Positions 22,836-32,452 are shown, numbered from the stretch's first letter. The stretch: DNA of 41,753 nucleotides from Bacteroidales bacterium UBA1184 (GCA_002310235.1 DBYO01000036.1:5102-46854), one strand, 5' to 3'. Notes: generated from the letters alone by a model not told the origin. Translations and numbers: made by a program.

Positions 22836-25171
22836 TGAAAAATCTACTGGCAATATTGATTTTGGTTTGTGTTTCTGTCGTGGCAACGTGCCAGAACAAG
22901 GCTTCCGTTTCGGGAATAGTCACCGATTCGGAGACTGGCGAAGTGCTTATAGGTGCTAACGTGGTCGATAGTGCAAGGAATAGTTGGAGCATTACTGACA
23001 ATTCTGGATATTTTTGCCTTCACACCCAACTTCCTACCGAGATTGCCATTTCATTCATTGGCTATTCAACGAAAAGACTTTCGGTTGATGTTTCAACAAA
23101 ATTGCCATTGAGGATAGCGCTAACGCCTGACAAGCAGATGCTTGGCGAAGTAACTGTGGTGGCGCAGGGGCGAAGGTCGGGTGGCAATGTCTCTGAAATG
23201 AGCATAAGGGAAATTTCCGAACTTCCGTCGATGGGCGGAAAACCTGATATTGCAAAGGGAATGTCACTAATGCCGGGAATCAGCACACAGCGCGAAGGAA
23301 CCAGTGTTTTGAATGTGCGAGGCGGAAACCCTGGTGAAAACATGTATCTGTTCGACAATGTGCCGATAATCTATGTAAACCATCTTGGAGGATTTTTCTC
23401 CACTTTCAATCCCGACATAATAAACGACATCTGCATATACAAGGGCGGTTTTCCTGCCAAATATGGCGGTAAGTTATCGTCTATCATTGACATAACGCAG
23501 AAGGAGGGCAACAAAAACAAACACTGCGGTTCGCTGCATGTGGGTCTTACCGACATTTCGGCGACAGCCGAAGGTCCGGCGGGACTGAAAAACTCAAGCT
23601 ACATAGTGTGTGCGCGAAAGACTATGATTGGTGCATTATTGCTACTTGCATCGTCGTTCGCCGACCAAAATTATCTTATAGGATATGGTTTTTACGATCT
23701 CAACGGAAAATTTTCGTGGAGTCCGACAGACAAAGACAAGTTAACCGTAAATTTCTATATCGGTGATGACTATCTGGGACTAAGAAGTAAAAAACGCCAT
23801 GAGCATATAAATTTGCAGGATCAGTACCGTCTTCACTATATGTGGGGCAATGTAATGGCATCAGCACAGTACAAGCGTATACTCGACAGTAAGACATTCC
23901 TGTCGGCTGGCATTTCACATTCGCGCTACAGACTGAAAACCGGTTACAGAATAAAACAAGATAACGATACTCTTCCCGACATTAGGAATCGTTTCCTTTC
24001 GTCGCTTGACGTAACAATGCTAGATGTGTCGGTTAAGCACGACTTTTTCAAGTTTTGGAACATGGAAGCAGGTTTGCAGGGAGAATATCAGTCATTCTTG
24101 CCGACTTACAACTTTGAGCAGAAAAACAGCATACGCCGACCTGCAGTTTTTGCCTATTTGTCCACTAGTTTGCAGTTCCTGAAATATTCGAGCGTTACAT
24201 TGGGAGTGAGGGGCAACGGGATAATGTCGAAAACATATAGCGACTATTCGCTTGAACCGCGAGCCTCACTGACGTTTGGTTTTTCGCCCAATCACAGGTT
24301 AAGTATGAGTTACATGAAAGCCACCCAGTATTCTCATCTGGTATTTACGTCTGGAAGTATAATGAACAACGAAGTATGGATTCCATCGGGCGAAAATATT
24401 AATCCTGCCAAGGTTGCACAATATTCTGCCGAATGGGAGAGCGATTTCCTAAGTGGCAAACTGTCGATGACAATAGGCGGCTACTACAAGGCCTCAACCG
24501 ACCTCGCAACCTACAAGGACGGCTTTACCAATTTCGTTGGCGACGACAACTGGGCTGCCAAAGTAGAGACTGGTGGAATAGGGCGTGCATACGGAGTTGA
24601 GTTTTTGCTACGCAAGAAAGCGGGGCGCTTCACTGGATTTGTAAGTTATTCGTATGCTCGGTCGTTCAGGAAATACGCCAACATAAACGATGGAAACGAA
24701 TTTCCATACGATTTCGACCGTCCGCACAATTTCAACATTGCAGCCAATTACAGGATAAACGAGAAATTCACATTAAGTGCAACATGGACTTACCAGACAG
24801 GTTTACCATATACGCCGGCTTTGGGCAAACAATATGTTCCTGCGATTACAGAAGAAGGCGAACTGTATATGTACGAATGCCTAATATATGGACCGCGCAA
24901 TAGTGGCAGAATGAAGGACTATCATCGTCTGGACCTTGCGCTTACCTACGAATACAAAACCAAGAAAGGTCGCGATGCTACATGGAGTTTCAGCATTTAC
25001 AACGCGTATTTCCGCCAGAATCCGTTCTTCTATTATTACAATAATACGCCTTACGATTACTTTTTATATCCTAGCACAAGCAACAATTCATACGCTTTGA
25101 AATTGTATCAGGTAAGTTATTTCCCATTCTTGGCTTCGTTCTCGTACAAAGTGTATTTTGGTGGGAAATAA
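22835..25171 (+). CDS. TonB-dependent receptor with carboxypeptidase-like N-domain
   Basis: A 778-residue outer-membrane protein. The signal peptide (to about residue 19, ending ATCQ) is followed by a carboxypeptidase-regulatory-like beta domain (about 22-100, VSGIVTDSETGEVLIGANV), a plug domain (about 115-225, with LNVRGGNPGENMYLFDNVP and IYKGGFPAKYGGKLSSI), and a beta-barrel of some 500 residues. It imports a specific ligand across the outer membrane using TonB energy. The length is shorter than SusC-type receptors and no SusD partner is present; the DUF4249 lipoprotein upstream takes that place. The ATG overlaps the preceding stop codon by one base. Confidence 0.9.
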   Translation: MKNLLAILILVCVSVVATCQNKASVSGIVTDSETGEVLIGANVVDSARNSWSITDNSGYFCLHTQLPTEIAISFIGYSTKRLSVDVSTKLPLRIALTPDKQMLGEVTVVAQGRRSGGNVSEMSIREISELPSMGGKPDIAKGMSLMPGISTQREGTSVLNVRGGNPGENMYLFDNVPIIYVNHLGGFFSTFNPDIINDICIYKGGFPAKYGGKLSSIIDITQKEGNKNKHCGSLHVGLTDISATAEGPAGLKNSSYIVCARKTMIGALLLLASSFADQNYLIGYGFYDLNGKFSWSPTDKDKLTVNFYIGDDYLGLRSKKRHEHINLQDQYRLHYMWGNVMASAQYKRILDSKTFLSAGISHSRYRLKTGYRIKQDNDTLPDIRNRFLSSLDVTMLDVSVKHDFFKFWNMEAGLQGEYQSFLPTYNFEQKNSIRRPAVFAYLSTSLQFLKYSSVTLGVRGNGIMSKTYSDYSLEPRASLTFGFSPNHRLSMSYMKATQYSHLVFTSGSIMNNEVWIPSGENINPAKVAQYSAEWESDFLSGKLSMTIGGYYKASTDLATYKDGFTNFVGDDNWAAKVETGGIGRAYGVEFLLRKKAGRFTGFVSYSYARSFRKYANINDGNEFPYDFDRPHNFNIAANYRINEKFTLSATWTYQTGLPYTPALGKQYVPAITEEGELYMYECLIYGPRNSGRMKDYHRLDLALTYEYKTKKGRDATWSFSIYNAYFRQNPFFYYYNNTPYDYFLYPSTSNNSYALKLYQVSYFPFLASFSYKVYFGGK

Positions 25172-25228
25172 AATTCTGTAGTACTCAGACTTATTTGCAA
25201 TAACAAGTTCCATTCTAGGCGTAGTCTC

Positions 25229-25259
25229 TTGCCTATGTCGCGATAATAAAGTAATTTTG
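25229..25259 (+). promoter_or_regulatory. Bacteroidetes-type promoter just before the phosphatase gene
   Basis: TTG (25229-25231), 20 bp, then TAATTTTG (25252-25259). The ATG at 25265 begins only 5 bp after the -7 box, so the transcript would have almost no leader. Confidence 0.6.
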
Positions 25260-25264
25260 TCCCA

Positions 25265-27208
25265 ATGAAGTTTCTCCGAAACATATTGTTTTTTATTGCA
25301 ATAGGATTGCAGTTGCCGTGTGAGGTTGCGGCACAGGATGAGTATGTGGATAGTTTGAGAGAGGAACTTTCGTTGCATCATGATTCAACATGTTTGAAAA
25401 TTTACTACGATTTATTCGTGTACTATTCCGATTGTGACAACAATATTGCCGAACAATATGCTGATACTTTGCTGTTCGCAGCTCATAAATACGCTTCTAA
25501 GAATTGGGAAGCAGTTGCATATAGAAGTAAGGGATTGTTGAAATATATGTTTGGAGACTATGCTGATGCAATAAATTATTATAGCAAATCTGAAGTGATT
25601 GCAAAGCAAAATCATAACGACACAATTTTATATAAAGTGTACAATGATCTAGGAATGATATATTATGAGTTGCAGGATTTTAAGAAAGCAAAAATATATT
25701 ACGAGATAGCTATCTGTTTTGCAAAACGTACAGAAGATTCAGATTCTTATGCATCTACTTTAGTAAATATAGCAAATTTATACTACGATACAGAAGATTA
25801 CGATAAAATCTATAGTCTATACGATAGTGCATTAAATATCGCAAGCAATAGCAACACCAAAATTGTTATATTGAATAATCTCGCACATCTTCAATATTTT
25901 ATGGATGATGTTGACGGAGCTAAAAGTACGTTTAGCCAGTTATTGTCATTTCTTAATAAAAGTACAGATATTTACATGTACACATCTGTACTTAATAGTA
26001 TGGCAACTATATACATATGCGAAAAAGAATATGACAAGGCTATTGGTAATATGCAAATAGTTGATAGTATTTGTACTGAAAATTCATTTGATGAAATAAG
26101 GCTTAAACTTTACCGAAATTACTATAAATACTATTTGAACAAAGGTGATTATGAGCATTCTGATTATTATATTGATAGTTACCTTTCTTTAAAGGATAGT
26201 ATATATTCTAAGGAATTAAATGATGAGTTAAAAGAACAAGAAAACCGTAGTGAACGTGAAAAAGCTGCTCTTGAAATGAATCTTCGCGATGAGGAGATTG
26301 CTCACCAGAAAACACTGAACAGAATACTTTTCGCAGTGATTGCTATTGTGCTTATTTTCATTGCAATAGTTGCATTTTTGCTTGTCAAGAAAAGTCGTCT
26401 CAACCGAAGTTTGAACATGCTCAATGCCGACCTCAAGCAGCGCGATGAGGAAATATCTTTCAACCTTGAATATGCTCGTGAAATACAACTGGGCTGCATG
26501 AATAGTGGTTTGATGGATTGCAATTTGCGCATGTTTGTGCTCGATTTGCCAAAGATTACTGTCGGTGGAGATTTCCATATTGCAGTATCGCGAGGCGATG
26601 TGTCGTATGTGGTTGTTGGCGACTGCACAGGACACGGAATTTCGGGTGGATTCCTGTCGGTGCTTGGCATAAAGTCGCTGTATGCGGCAATCGAGAAGTA
26701 CAACACTTTGCCAGAAATGGCGTCTTTCATCAATAACGAGTTCTGTGAGATTGTTTCGTCTGCCGAAAATCTCAAGGGTGAATCGTTATGCCTTTCGATG
26801 GTTAGGATTTGTGACAACGAGCTGCGTTTTCTAGGTTCAAAGCAAAAAATGTGGCTTGTTTCTGGCTACGAGGGCGACTGCTCGTCTGTTAGCCCGTTAG
26901 CTGGTAAGCCCGAAGTGCGTGAATACAAGTCGGTAAATGCAATAATGGGAAGTGCTGTCGATGAGGAATTTACAGAAGAAATTATTAATGTAAAGTCTGG
27001 CGATGTCGTCTTCCTTTCATCCGACGGTTATCCCGATCAGTTTGGTTCAGAAGGAAAGCTGAAATATTCGCGTTTCCGCAACATACTTCTGGAATGTTCG
27101 CAGATGAAGCCCAACGATGCAAAGTCGTTCTTGTCCGAGAAACTTGACCTGTGGCGTGGCGATTTGGAGCAGACGGATGATGTGATGGTGGTGGGAATGT
27201 ATTTCTAA
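25265..27208 (+). CDS. TPR / transmembrane / SpoIIE-type serine phosphatase
   Basis: A 647-residue signalling protein. It has a signal peptide (MKFLRNILFFIAIGLQLPCEVAAQ), a periplasmic part with about five to six TPR-like helix pairs (about 40-320), one membrane helix (about 353-375), a coiled-coil linker, and a PP2C/SpoIIE domain (about 400-647). Catalytic motifs include GGDFH (about 434), VVVGDCTGHGISGGFLS, LSSDGYPDQFG and the C-terminal DDVMVVGMYF with a metal-binding Asp pair. Such proteins sense through the TPR side and dephosphorylate Ser/Thr of anti-sigma antagonists in the cytoplasm. No antagonist or kinase gene is adjacent. The signal peptide fixes the start despite the short leader. 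Confidence 0.88.
   Translation: MKFLRNILFFIAIGLQLPCEVAAQDEYVDSLREELSLHHDSTCLKIYYDLFVYYSDCDNNIAEQYADTLLFAAHKYASKNWEAVAYRSKGLLKYMFGDYADAINYYSKSEVIAKQNHNDTILYKVYNDLGMIYYELQDFKKAKIYYEIAICFAKRTEDSDSYASTLVNIANLYYDTEDYDKIYSLYDSALNIASNSNTKIVILNNLAHLQYFMDDVDGAKSTFSQLLSFLNKSTDIYMYTSVLNSMATIYICEKEYDKAIGNMQIVDSICTENSFDEIRLKLYRNYYKYYLNKGDYEHSDYYIDSYLSLKDSIYSKELNDELKEQENRSEREKAALEMNLRDEEIAHQKTLNRILFAVIAIVLIFIAIVAFLLVKKSRLNRSLNMLNADLKQRDEEISFNLEYAREIQLGCMNSGLMDCNLRMFVLDLPKITVGGDFHIAVSRGDVSYVVVGDCTGHGISGGFLSVLGIKSLYAAIEKYNTLPEMASFINNEFCEIVSSAENLKGESLCLSMVRICDNELRFLGSKQKMWLVSGYEGDCSSVSPLAGKPEVREYKSVNAIMGSAVDEEFTEEIINVKSGDVVFLSSDGYPDQFGSEGKLKYSRFRNILLECSQMKPNDAKSFLSEKLDLWRGDLEQTDDVMVVGMYF
26886..26917. repeat. 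Octamer units inside the phosphatase coding sequence
   Basis: CTGTTAGC, CCGTTAGC, TGGTAAGC and CCGAAGTG follow in 8-bp register within codons for a surface loop (SVSPLAGKP). The unit CTGTTAGC is identical to one in the spacer array at 7264-7335. Confidence 0.5.
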
Positions 27209-27232
27209 TGTATATAAGTCGTGAAAAATGTC

Positions 27233-27240
27233 TATTTTTG
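27233..27240 (+). promoter_or_regulatory. -7 element (TATTTTTG)
   Basis: A full TAnnTTTG match 32 bp before the chosen ATG (27273) of the lamin-tail protein. It falls within the upstream extension of the frame, which argues against the ATG at 27228. No clear -33 box is visible. Confidence 0.45.
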
Positions 27241-27272
27241 CAAAAACTTATAGTTCGTTAATTGATAGACAA

Positions 27273-30200
27273 ATGAAAATTAAAATATTTACTCTTGTAA
27301 TAATATTGCTGCTGAGCTTGGGCGCAATGGCTCAGGTCAACGGTGGCTTTACCGACGATTTTTCGGATGGCGACTTCACCGCAAATCCGCAATGGACTGG
27401 CGAAACCACTAAGTTTCGTGTGAACAATGATATGGAATTACAGTTGTACGATACCGCAGCAACGACAAATTCAACCGCCATGCTTTCTACTGCATCAAGA
27501 GCAATCGACAATGCAGAATGGAAGTTTACAGTAAAATATGATTTTGATCCTTCTACATCAAATTATTGCGATGTTTACCTTGTTTCCGATAATGCTAGTG
27601 TAAGTTCTTGTACAGCAGGGTATTTTGTACGTGTTTGCGGAGCATCTACTCCCGACAATGTTTGTCTATACAAGAAAAGTGGTTCATCTTCGACAAAGAT
27701 AATAAATGGTATCGACACGCTTTCGCTTGGTTCGTCAAATACAATAAAAGTCAAAGTGACACGCTCATCTGAAGGTGAATGGAAACTTTATATTGATGTA
27801 AATTCTGCTGGCGAATATTCTCTTGAGGGCGAGGTTACTGATATGACAGTTGCTTCATCAAGTTATTTTGGCGTTCACTGCAAGTATTCCAAGACACGTT
27901 CCACAGGTTTCTATTTTGACGATATTTCTGTTACAGGAACATATACTGTTGATTTGCAAGCACCTACATTGGTTTCGGCACGATTCATTAGCGAAAACAG
28001 TGTTCTGCTTTCGTTCGATGAGGAAATCAATGAGGAAAGTGTTTCCGCTGCCAATTTCAGCATGGACAACGGCATAGGTCAGGCCACTTCGGCAAGCTTG
28101 CAGGAAGGCGATGCCCGCAAGATTGTCTTGCAGTTTGCTGGAAGTTTCACAAGCGGAACCACATACACCTTGACCTACGGCGGAATGTCCGATACCGAAG
28201 GCAACACCGCAGCAACCACCACTACGCAGATGACTTTCGTAGAAGCCGGAACTGGCTCGGTGGTTATCAACGAGATTATGGCCGATCCAACTCCCGTTGT
28301 CGGGCTTCCTGCAAGCGAATACCTTGAACTTTACAATAATTCTCCAGATGCAATAAACCTTGAGGGTTGGACAATAAAGTTTGGAAACGCAGCTAAGGTT
28401 CTCGATGCTTACACTTTGTATCCGTCCGAGTATGTTGTTATTTGCCGTGCGGGAAATGATACGCTTTTTTATGATGTGAGCAATATTCTTCCTATAGCGG
28501 GATTGTCTTCGACCGCTCTTACAAATGATGGCACAACGCTTACTTTGTTCAACGAGTTTATGGCAGAGGTTGACAAGATTACATACTCGTCGGCATGGTA
28601 CAGGGATGTGAACAAGAAGGATGGCGGATGGTCGCTCGAACGAATCGACCCCAACAACCGCTGCGAACAATCGACCAACTGGCGCGCTTCCGTAAACGAA
28701 AACGGCGGTACGCCCGGGCGGCAAAACTCAATTTTCGGACAGAATGTTGACGAAACTGCTCCGTCGATTGTCGATTTGAGCATAAACTCTGCAAACGAAT
28801 TGCATATCACATTTTCGGAAACCATCGACACGGTAGTGTCGCTTTCGCTTGACAACTTTTCGCTCGACAACGACTATGGCAATCCCGTTTATGCAGGACT
28901 TGACGCCAATAATCCCAACTTACTGGTGCTTATGTTTGGAATGTCGTTCGAGCAGAATCGCATCTACAACCTTACGGTTGAAAACATTGCCGACCTTTGC
29001 GGAAATGTGATGGTAAGGCAGACTGTGCAGTTCTCAACTGTTCCTATTGCTTTCAACACAATAGTAGTCAGTGAAATAATGTCGAAGCCAGCTCCAGTGG
29101 TAGGTTTGCCAGATGCAAAATATGTTGAGATTTACAACCGCAGCGACAACGCCGTAAGCTTGTCGGGTTGGAAAATTTCGTTAGGCTCGACAACCAAGAC
29201 ATTGCCATCGGTAATAATCGGTGCGCAATCTTACCTTGTGCTTACCGCTGCCGACAATGCCTTTATGTTCGAAGGCTTCGAGAATGTTGTCGGGGTTGAC
29301 GGATTCCCATCGTTTGCACAGGGCGGAACAACGATTTCGCTGTCCGACAAGAACGGAAACATTGTTCATACGCTCACTTTCTCGTCGTCGTGGCACGACG
29401 ACAACTTCAAGGCACAGGGCGGCTACTCGCTCGAAATGATTGACTTGAACAATCCATGCGAAGGCGCAGCCAACTGGCGTTCTACGCTCAATAGCCGCGG
29501 TGGTACCCCAGGAACGCAGAACTCTGTCAATGCTACGAATCCCGACAGGGCAACGCCTTACCCGACTGATGCCGAAGTGGTAAACGATACGGTGGTTGTA
29601 TATTTCAGCGAAGTGGTTTTGCCCGAAATGATCAGCACTCAGAATTTCAGTGTCGAAGAACTTGGAAATCCGACGTTTGTGAAAATAGTTGAACCACAGC
29701 TTACAGTTGTAAAAATGAAGTTCAATGCCGAAATACAGCGAGGCAAGGTCTATATGTTAAACATTGGCGAAAATATTACTGACTGCAGCGGAAACAATGT
29801 CGAAGTTAATACGCAGATTAGGTTTGGCATTGGCGTGCAAGCAGAATATAACGACCTGGCAATAAACGAATTGTTGTTCAATCCGTATTCTGGCGGTAGC
29901 GACTTTGTTGAGCTTTACAACCGTTCCAACAAGGTCATCGACCTGAAGGATTTGTGGATTTCGAACACCAACGACGATGGTTCGGTAAAGGATTCGTACC
30001 AGATTACCAATATCAGCCGACTGATACTTCCGCAGGAATATTGCGCCATAAGTACCGACATCGAGAACCTATACATGCATTACAGCATTTTACAACCCGA
30101 AAACCTTTACAAGGTTGCTAAGATGCCTTCTATGCCAGACGACAAGGGAACGATAATAATTACTGGTCGTACATTCGATACCATCGACATAGTAAGCTAC

Positions 30201-30692
30201 AGCAAGTCGCTGCATTACAAGTTGTTGAGTTCGCAGGACGGAGTTTCGCTCGAGCGCATTAACTACGATGTGCCGGCATCGGATTTGAGTAACTGGCATT
30301 CGGCAGCGCAGGACGCAGGCTTTGCAACTCCGGGCTATGTAAATTCGCAGTTCCACGAGATTGGCGACATCGAATCGCAGATAACCTTGAGTAGCGAGGT
30401 TTTTTCGCCCGACAACGACGGCTACGACGACCAGCTTGTCATAACCTACAGCCTTGATGTGGCAGGCTACAGCGGCACCATTGCGGTTTACTCGTCAAAT
30501 GGCAGGCTTGTGCAGACGCTTGTAAACAACCGCAGCCTTGGCTCTGTCGGCAATATTGTATGGGATGGTTTCGATGCGCAGAATAGGCTTTGTCCAGCAG
30601 GAATATATGTTGTTTATGTCGAGCTTTTCAATCTTGAAGGCAAGAAGATTGTAGAGAAGCATGTAGTTTCAATAAATTCGCGGGTTGACTAG
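27273..30692 (+). CDS. Large surface protein with three lamin-tail domains and Ig-like domains
   Basis: A 1139-residue exported protein (signal to MAQ, about residue 21). The layout is an N-terminal concanavalin-like beta domain (about 25-215), then alternating Ig-like (SbsA-type) and lamin-tail domains. Lamin-tail domains begin VVINEIMADPTPVVGLP, VVSEIMSKPAPVVGLP and AINELLFNPYSGGSDF, each followed by a VELYN/LELYN strand. The C-terminus is a FlgD-like Ig domain (VFSPDNDGYDDQLV, WDGFDAQNRLCPAGIYVV), a form common in T9SS cargo. It probably sits on the cell surface or is released, with a role in binding to carbohydrate, DNA or host surfaces; no enzyme motif is seen. The next gene starts directly after its stop codon. 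Confidence 0.85.
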   Translation: MKIKIFTLVIILLLSLGAMAQVNGGFTDDFSDGDFTANPQWTGETTKFRVNNDMELQLYDTAATTNSTAMLSTASRAIDNAEWKFTVKYDFDPSTSNYCDVYLVSDNASVSSCTAGYFVRVCGASTPDNVCLYKKSGSSSTKIINGIDTLSLGSSNTIKVKVTRSSEGEWKLYIDVNSAGEYSLEGEVTDMTVASSSYFGVHCKYSKTRSTGFYFDDISVTGTYTVDLQAPTLVSARFISENSVLLSFDEEINEESVSAANFSMDNGIGQATSASLQEGDARKIVLQFAGSFTSGTTYTLTYGGMSDTEGNTAATTTTQMTFVEAGTGSVVINEIMADPTPVVGLPASEYLELYNNSPDAINLEGWTIKFGNAAKVLDAYTLYPSEYVVICRAGNDTLFYDVSNILPIAGLSSTALTNDGTTLTLFNEFMAEVDKITYSSAWYRDVNKKDGGWSLERIDPNNRCEQSTNWRASVNENGGTPGRQNSIFGQNVDETAPSIVDLSINSANELHITFSETIDTVVSLSLDNFSLDNDYGNPVYAGLDANNPNLLVLMFGMSFEQNRIYNLTVENIADLCGNVMVRQTVQFSTVPIAFNTIVVSEIMSKPAPVVGLPDAKYVEIYNRSDNAVSLSGWKISLGSTTKTLPSVIIGAQSYLVLTAADNAFMFEGFENVVGVDGFPSFAQGGTTISLSDKNGNIVHTLTFSSSWHDDNFKAQGGYSLEMIDLNNPCEGAANWRSTLNSRGGTPGTQNSVNATNPDRATPYPTDAEVVNDTVVVYFSEVVLPEMISTQNFSVEELGNPTFVKIVEPQLTVVKMKFNAEIQRGKVYMLNIGENITDCSGNNVEVNTQIRFGIGVQAEYNDLAINELLFNPYSGGSDFVELYNRSNKVIDLKDLWISNTNDDGSVKDSYQITNISRLILPQEYCAISTDIENLYMHYSILQPENLYKVAKMPSMPDDKGTIIITGRTFDTIDIVSYSKSLHYKLLSSQDGVSLERINYDVPASDLSNWHSAAQDAGFATPGYVNSQFHEIGDIESQITLSSEVFSPDNDGYDDQLVITYSLDVAGYSGTIAVYSSNGRLVQTLVNNRSLGSVGNIVWDGFDAQNRLCPAGIYVVYVELFNLEGKKIVEKHVVSINSRVD

Positions 30693-31055
30693 ATGCGGAA
30701 GTTTCTGGCAATTATATTGGTAACTATTTCTATGCTTTTCGTGCAGTCGTGCGAAAACTCTTGCTCAATAAATAGAAAAATTAAACTGATAACAGGTAAT
30801 TCGTGGAAGATTAATAGCTACATCGACTATTCTGTGAATCTAGAAATGAGCATTGTCCCTGAGTTATATAGGTTCGATGTCGATGGGCATTATACCAAGA
30901 TCCGTGAATGCGACACCCTGGTGGGTACATGGAGTTTTGTTGATTGCAACTATCTTAAAATGGGCAGTCAGACATTCAAGATTGCAGAATTATCGCGCAA
31001 GATGATGGTACTAAGGTATGGCGATGTCGATTTAGTGTATAGGCGAAACGAATAA
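30693..31055 (+). CDS. Small lipocalin-like lipoprotein (120 aa)
   Basis: The signal peptide ends in a lipobox, FVQSC (about residue 20). The rest has the short strand pattern of lipocalin-like Bacteroidetes lipoproteins: NSWKINSYIDY near the start, YRFDVDGHYTKI, LVGTWSFVD and a final FKIAELSRKMMVLRY. It starts at the base after the stop codon of the lamin-tail gene, so it is probably co-transcribed with it. Its stop codon is only 2 bp from the stop codon of the convergent gene on the other strand. The ligand is unknown. Confidence 0.72.
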   Translation: MRKFLAIILVTISMLFVQSCENSCSINRKIKLITGNSWKINSYIDYSVNLEMSIVPELYRFDVDGHYTKIRECDTLVGTWSFVDCNYLKMGSQTFKIAELSRKMMVLRYGDVDLVYRRNE

Positions 31056-31057
31056 TC

Positions 31058-32452
31058 CTAGAACAGATATCCCATTTTCACATAGAAATTCAACATTTTG
31101 CCGTTATCCTGTTTGTTTAAAGCTGTAGCCCAGTCAACCGAAAGAATAAAATTCTCGTTCATGGCGACTTTCAGGCCAACGCCTGCAGCTGAATGCGGCT
31201 TGTAGATTTCTTTGTTAGATAGGTTGAAGTAGTCCTCGAATTTATCTGTGCGACCAGATGCTATATTATTGGCGGATATGGCTGTCCTTACTTCATTTTC
31301 GTCAAGCTTGTAAGGCTGAGTTACCATACCTATGTCGAAGAACGGATTCAAGCCGATGTAGAAGTGCTGTTTGCCGATGTCGAAGGTTACAATTTTGGTC
31401 CTAAGTTCAACATTTGCGTATGCAAAACCATTGGCTAGGATTCTGTTTCGCATGATTCCGCGCAACGAGTTTCCCCCACCAAGACCTTCGTACAAAACGC
31501 GCTGAATGAAAAGCGTGTTGAGGTAGGTGTTCATGTAGAATGGCGATTCTCCTGCAATAGTATTTTGTGTGCCAATACGATAGGCAAGTGTGATTCTATC
31601 TTGGTATATCGGTACGTAATGCCTGAAGGTAAAGTTGAACTTCAGGTTGTTGTATTCGGTCTGCTTGCCGAAGGCGGCAGAGTAGGTGAAGAAGGCATCG
31701 GTATAAATGCCTCGCGACGGGTTGGAGCGCTTGTCGCGGCTGTCGAAGGTGATACCGCCACGCACGTAAGGATGCCAACCGCCATTAGATTCGTCGGGCT
31801 TTATTATGCCCCAGTTCCTATAAAGCTCGTACAGTCCCTGTACCGACGGATCGAGATATTTGATGTCTGTCGGCTGGCGCTTGCCGTTGAGCATGGCAAT
31901 GTCGCACTCGTCAATCATATATCCCAGTACGCCAAGGCCTGCATTCCATTTCCACGAACCCGAGATTGTTCCCTCGATGTCGGCGGCAACGCGTACAAGG
32001 TCACGTTTGTACTTGTAGAATGCACGCGAAAGGTATTCGCTCGAGTCCTTCTTTGCATTGTGCCAGCCCATGTGATACAGTGTCGAGTAGCCGTTGTATC
32101 CGTAGAAGTCGCACATTGCGTCGGGCAGATACGACACGTCAACCGTAAGGCGATGGTCGGGAATCAAGTATTTCGAATCGTAGAAGAAACGGAAAAGTCC
32201 GTACCTCTTGGTCGTGTAGGCGGCTTCCACGTAGAACGAATGTATATATTCGGGGTACTGGCTTCCGTCGCCGTAGTAGTATATGTTCGACAATGCACCG
32301 AACTGGAATCCAAGGTCGGCATCATAAGCAATGCTCGGCAATATGCCGAAGTTCCATCCGGTCTTTACGTTGTTGCTGTCTTTCTTCTCAGTCTCTGCCA
32401 TTGCGCCTGTTGCGATGAGGGCTATGATGGCAAGTGTTATGATTTTTCTCAT
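31058..32452 (-). CDS. Omp85-like outer-membrane beta-barrel without POTRA domains
   Basis: A 464-residue protein with signal peptide (to about 19, AMAE) and a 16-strand-like barrel of alternating Tyr/Phe/Arg strands, ending with Phe as outer-membrane barrels do (VKMGYLF). The segment GGGNSLRGIMRNR and the following FAYANVELR are recognisable as the conserved part of the BamA/TamA (surface antigen) barrel, where the long L6 loop carries an (V/I)RG(Y/F) motif (here LRG). There is no room for POTRA domains. It lies 19 bp after the DUF819 gene in the same transcript. A role in lipid or protein handling at the outer membrane is inferred. Confidence 0.78.
   Translation of the reverse strand: MRKIITLAIIALIATGAMAETEKKDSNNVKTGWNFGILPSIAYDADLGFQFGALSNIYYYGDGSQYPEYIHSFYVEAAYTTKRYGLFRFFYDSKYLIPDHRLTVDVSYLPDAMCDFYGYNGYSTLYHMGWHNAKKDSSEYLSRAFYKYKRDLVRVAADIEGTISGSWKWNAGLGVLGYMIDECDIAMLNGKRQPTDIKYLDPSVQGLYELYRNWGIIKPDESNGGWHPYVRGGITFDSRDKRSNPSRGIYTDAFFTYSAAFGKQTEYNNLKFNFTFRHYVPIYQDRITLAYRIGTQNTIAGESPFYMNTYLNTLFIQRVLYEGLGGGNSLRGIMRNRILANGFAYANVELRTKIVTFDIGKQHFYIGLNPFFDIGMVTQPYKLDENEVRTAISANNIASGRTDKFEDYFNLSNKEIYKPHSAAGVGLKVAMNENFILSVDWATALNKQDNGKMLNFYVKMGYLF

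Noticed and set aside
27858..28724. 288-codon minus-strand frame inside the lamin-tail gene
   Set aside because: The plus strand holds continuous domain homology, and the antisense frame is Cys/Arg-rich noise.
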